Origin: Chitinophaga pinensis
GTDB taxonomy: Bacteria > Bacteroidota > Bacteroidia > UKL13-3
NCBI GenBank assembly: GCA_945876985.1
Contig: CAMCQX010000079.1
Span: forward strand, 1 to 7,200
Length of the DNA: 7,200 nucleotides
Direction: 5' to 3'
Part shown: piece after piece, positions 5,360 through 7,200 of the stretch
Position numbering within the stretch: the first letter of the stretch is position 1
Layout: each line of letters opens with the position of its first letter
Translations under genes and position numbers: made by a program
Notes under the pieces: model-generated
What the model was told of the DNA's origin: nothing
Database searches by the model: none
Seen by the model: only the letters and a program-made list of their open reading frames with translations

Positions 5360-6226
5360 TTAGTCTTCTTTCACATTTACCAATAATAAATTACAAGGCA
5401 AATCTGCTAAAGCAAACTCAATGTCTGTTGGGAAAACACGGTCAATTAAATTTAGTTTTCTATCAGGTGAATTTAAAATCAATAAATCTGCATGATGTTC
5501 ACGTGCATATTTTGAAATGATATAACCTGGTTTTCCTTCTATTCTATCAATGTTAATTTTTATATCACCACAATCGTTACAACTTAAAATATAATTCAAT
5601 CGTTTATCTTCTTCTTCTATTAAATTCTCCTTGTGCTTTGCAACTTCATTTTCTTTGAACTCATCGCTTCTAATTAAAACAGCTTTGTTCAAATCTGTTT
5701 CTTGAATTACATCTACATTTTTAACTTTAAATGCTTTGGCAATTTCAATGGCTACCGCTATGGTATTTTCTGTTTTTGGATTATTTGAACCCTCTACCAC
5801 TATTGATTTTAATGGACTTGATTCTATTTTTGGTTCTGTAAGCATTAACATACTGCACTTTACTTTTCGGCTTAATTTACGAGCTACACTGCCCATAATA
5901 TATTTTATTAAACTTTCTTTTTCTAATGCACCTGCTACTAATAAATCAAGTTGCTCTTCATTACAAATATTTAAAATTGTTTCAACTGTTTCGCCTTCTT
6001 GCCAAATTAGTTTTGAATTATTTAACAAGTTGTATTTTTCTAAATATTCATTGATAGTTTTTACATCTTCTTCGCTTTTATTTCCAACATGAATAAAAAT
6101 CATTTCCGATTTTAAGCCAACTTGCATTTTTGCTGCTTCCGCAATTAGCGCTTCTAACCTTGGCGAAAAGGCAATTGCTATTCCTATTTTTTTAAAAACT
6201 AATTCTTTTTTCTCTCCACTCATCAT
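5360..6226 (-). CDS. Tandem-domain universal stress protein (UspA family)
   Basis: This 288-residue soluble protein is made of two UspA-like halves. The first (about 12-131) begins KKIGIAIAFSPRLEALI and closes with LDLLVAGALEKESLIKYIMG and SVARKLSRKVKCSMLML, which resembles the G-2x-G-9x-G(S/T) nucleotide motif with Gly99, Glu102 in place of the second Gly, and Gly112-Ser113. The second (about 139-286) has LKSIVVEGSNN, HADLLILNSPDRKLN and a final LPCNLLLVNV, but none of the glycines, so it probably does not bind ATP. Such proteins act in the cytoplasm in stress adaptation and, in some families, as regulatory domains of ion transporters. The gene is on the same strand as, and 241 bp before, an antiporter that lacks a regulatory domain. 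The start is one of two adjacent Met codons (6221-6226); I give the outer one. Confidence 0.87.
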   Translation of the reverse strand: MMSGEKKELVFKKIGIAIAFSPRLEALIAEAAKMQVGLKSEMIFIHVGNKSEEDVKTINEYLEKYNLLNNSKLIWQEGETVETILNICNEEQLDLLVAGALEKESLIKYIMGSVARKLSRKVKCSMLMLTEPKIESSPLKSIVVEGSNNPKTENTIAVAIEIAKAFKVKNVDVIQETDLNKAVLIRSDEFKENEVAKHKENLIEEEDKRLNYILSCNDCGDIKINIDRIEGKPGYIISKYAREHHADLLILNSPDRKLNLIDRVFPTDIEFALADLPCNLLLVNVKED

Positions 6227-6250
6227 TGTAATTCATTAATTTTATAAATT

Positions 6251-6275
6251 GAACAATCAATCATTGAATTTGTTC
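6251..6275. other. 25-bp imperfect dyad upstream of the stress-protein gene
   Basis: GAACAA (6251-6256) and TTGTTC (6270-6275) are inverted repeats that enclose a second dyad TCAAT-C-ATTGA (6257-6267). The element lies 25 bp upstream of the stress-protein start and downstream of the M28 stop. Its position suits an operator or an RNA hairpin controlling the stress-protein gene, but no regulator can be named. Confidence 0.45.
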
Positions 6276-6278
6276 CAT

Positions 6279-6296
6279 TTTAATTTGCAAATTAAA
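6279..6296. other. 18-bp perfect palindrome after the peptidase gene
   Basis: TTTAATTTGCAAATTAAA is perfectly self-complementary and lies 5 bp after the M28 peptidase stop codon, next to the 25-bp dyad at 6251-6275. It could be a binding site for a dimeric regulator or part of a weak terminator. It has no loop and is AT-rich, so chance is not excluded. Confidence 0.45.
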
Positions 6297-6301
6297 CATT
6301 T

Positions 6302-7200
6302 TTATTCATTGCAAAGCAACCAAACTAAACTAGTAATTGCGGCAGCACCCAAATGCAACTCGCGTTCGTTTACATTTTCAAAAATATCATTTTCGGTATG
6401 ATGATAATCAAAATATCTTTGTGAATCCGGAACATAACCTATTAATGCTTTGCAATTATTTTTCAACGGACCAATATCAGCACCGCCACCGCCTAAGTCT
6501 ATTTTATCCCAACCATAATTTCTGAACAAATGCGCTTTAGCACTGATGTTTTTATAAATGGTAGAATCACTAATTCCAAAACCACGAGGAACAAATCCAC
6601 CCGCATCAGTTTCAATGGCCGCATAATGATTTTCATTGTTTTTTTCTGCTAATTCATCATATTTTATTCCACCACGCAAACCATTTTCTTCATTCATAAA
6701 TAATACTGCACGCAAAGTTCTTTCATGTTTTAAATTTAAGGTTTTAAACAAACGCAAAACTTCAATGCTTTGCACACAACCGGCACCGTCATCGTGTGCG
6801 CCTTCGCCTACATCCCAACTATCCAAATGGCCGCCAACTAATATAATTTCATTGGCTTTAGTTGTTCCATTTAATTGGCCAATTACATTATAACTCAAAA
6901 CACTGTCGATGGTATTATTACAATTTAAGTTAAAGTAAAACTTGGTTTCGCCATTTGTTTTTAATGATTTACTTAAAACATCAGCATGGTTACTGCTAAT
7001 GGCACAAGCCGGAATTTTAGGAAACGAATCGTTGTAATACATGGCACCTGTATGTGCAAAATCATCGTGAGCTAAAGTCATGCTGCGAACTACTACGCCA
7101 ATGGCACCAAGCTTTGCCGCCTCACTTGCACCTCTTCCACGTTGGTTTACTGCACCGCCATAAGCAGCGCCAGTGCTAATATGGGTTGGATCCATTGGTC
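6302..7200 (-). CDS. M28 family metallopeptidase with PA domain, carboxypeptidase Q-like (N terminus missing)
   Basis: The frame is open to the window edge, and a Pro codon precedes the first Met (7193-7195), so the true start lies outside. Numbering from that Met, residues 1-80 are the later part of a protease-associated (PA) domain (GAAYGGAVNQRGRGASEAAK, then PKIPACAISSNHADVL). The M28 domain follows: GGHLDSWDVGEGAHDDGAG (121-139), FMNEENGLRGG (166-176), IETDAGG (194-200) and YHHTENDIFE (264-273). Predicted co-catalytic zinc ligands are His123, bridging Asp135, Glu170, Asp197 and His266, with Glu169 as general base; all are present. The arrangement resembles human carboxypeptidase Q. It should cleave dipeptides or N- or C-terminal residues. 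Relatives are usually exported or periplasmic, but the signal peptide region is not visible. The stress-protein gene starts 75 bp downstream. Confidence 0.92.
   Translation of the reverse strand, partial: PMDPTHISTGAAYGGAVNQRGRGASEAAKLGAIGVVVRSMTLAHDDFAHTGAMYYNDSFPKIPACAISSNHADVLSKSLKTNGETKFYFNLNCNNTIDSVLSYNVIGQLNGTTKANEIILVGGHLDSWDVGEGAHDDGAGCVQSIEVLRLFKTLNLKHERTLRAVLFMNEENGLRGGIKYDELAEKNNENHYAAIETDAGGFVPRGFGISDSTIYKNISAKAHLFRNYGWDKIDLGGGGADIGPLKNNCKALIGYVPDSQRYFDYHHTENDIFENVNERELHLGAAAITSLVWLLCNE

Noticed and set aside
5260..5520. Plus-strand open frame beginning in the intergenic gap
   Set aside because: It starts in repeat-like non-coding sequence, runs through the 18-bp palindrome, then into the reverse of the stress-protein gene.
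5736..6092. 118-codon plus-strand open frame opposite the stress-protein gene
   Set aside because: It is antisense to both USP halves, rich in Ser and Phe as expected from reading AT-rich coding DNA backwards, with no recognisable domain.

Overview
The window looks like chromosomal DNA of an AT-rich member of the Bacteroidota. The grounds are low GC, weak or absent Shine-Dalgarno sequences before most starts, and a gene set and intergenic repeat style typical of that phylum. I cannot name the genus. There are seven genes: two on the plus strand form part of the proton-translocating transhydrogenase operon, with a third, unrelated gene lodged between them, and five more are on the minus strand (one of them cut by the window edge). 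The two groups converge near 2100-2200.

Positions 1-2041 (plus strand) hold the C-terminal end of the membrane part of the NAD(P) transhydrogenase alpha subunit (pntA), then a small four-helix-bundle gene of the 23S rRNA intervening-sequence protein (IVP/S23) family, then complete pntB. The IVP gene is bracketed by inverted arms, each made of four heptamers of the form AGTTGTC/AGTTGAT. The left arm shares a base with the pntA stop codon and the right arm ends three bases before the pntB start, so the element fills the whole gap between the two cistrons. This is the most interesting part of the window: it resembles a mobile or structured IVP cassette sitting in a protein operon instead of in rRNA. 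A clear intrinsic terminator follows pntB.

Positions 2204-7200 (minus strand, read right to left) hold the C-terminal portion of a PA-domain M28 metallopeptidase of the carboxypeptidase Q type (runs off the window), a tandem universal stress protein, a CPA2 cation:proton antiporter with a DD ion site, a small acidic protein I do not recognise, and a cyanophycinase starting at TTG. The gaps between them (75, 241, 154 and 184 bp) hold palindromes and hairpins, so these are probably several transcription units.

Functionally, the transhydrogenase (proton-motive force to NADPH) and the antiporter (ion and pH homeostasis) are both inner-membrane proton machines. The stress protein next to the antiporter is a plausible separately encoded regulator. 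The cyanophycinase and the M28 peptidase are peptide-degrading enzymes with no visible mechanistic link to the rest. No rRNA, tRNA, CRISPR array or recognisable transposase is present.
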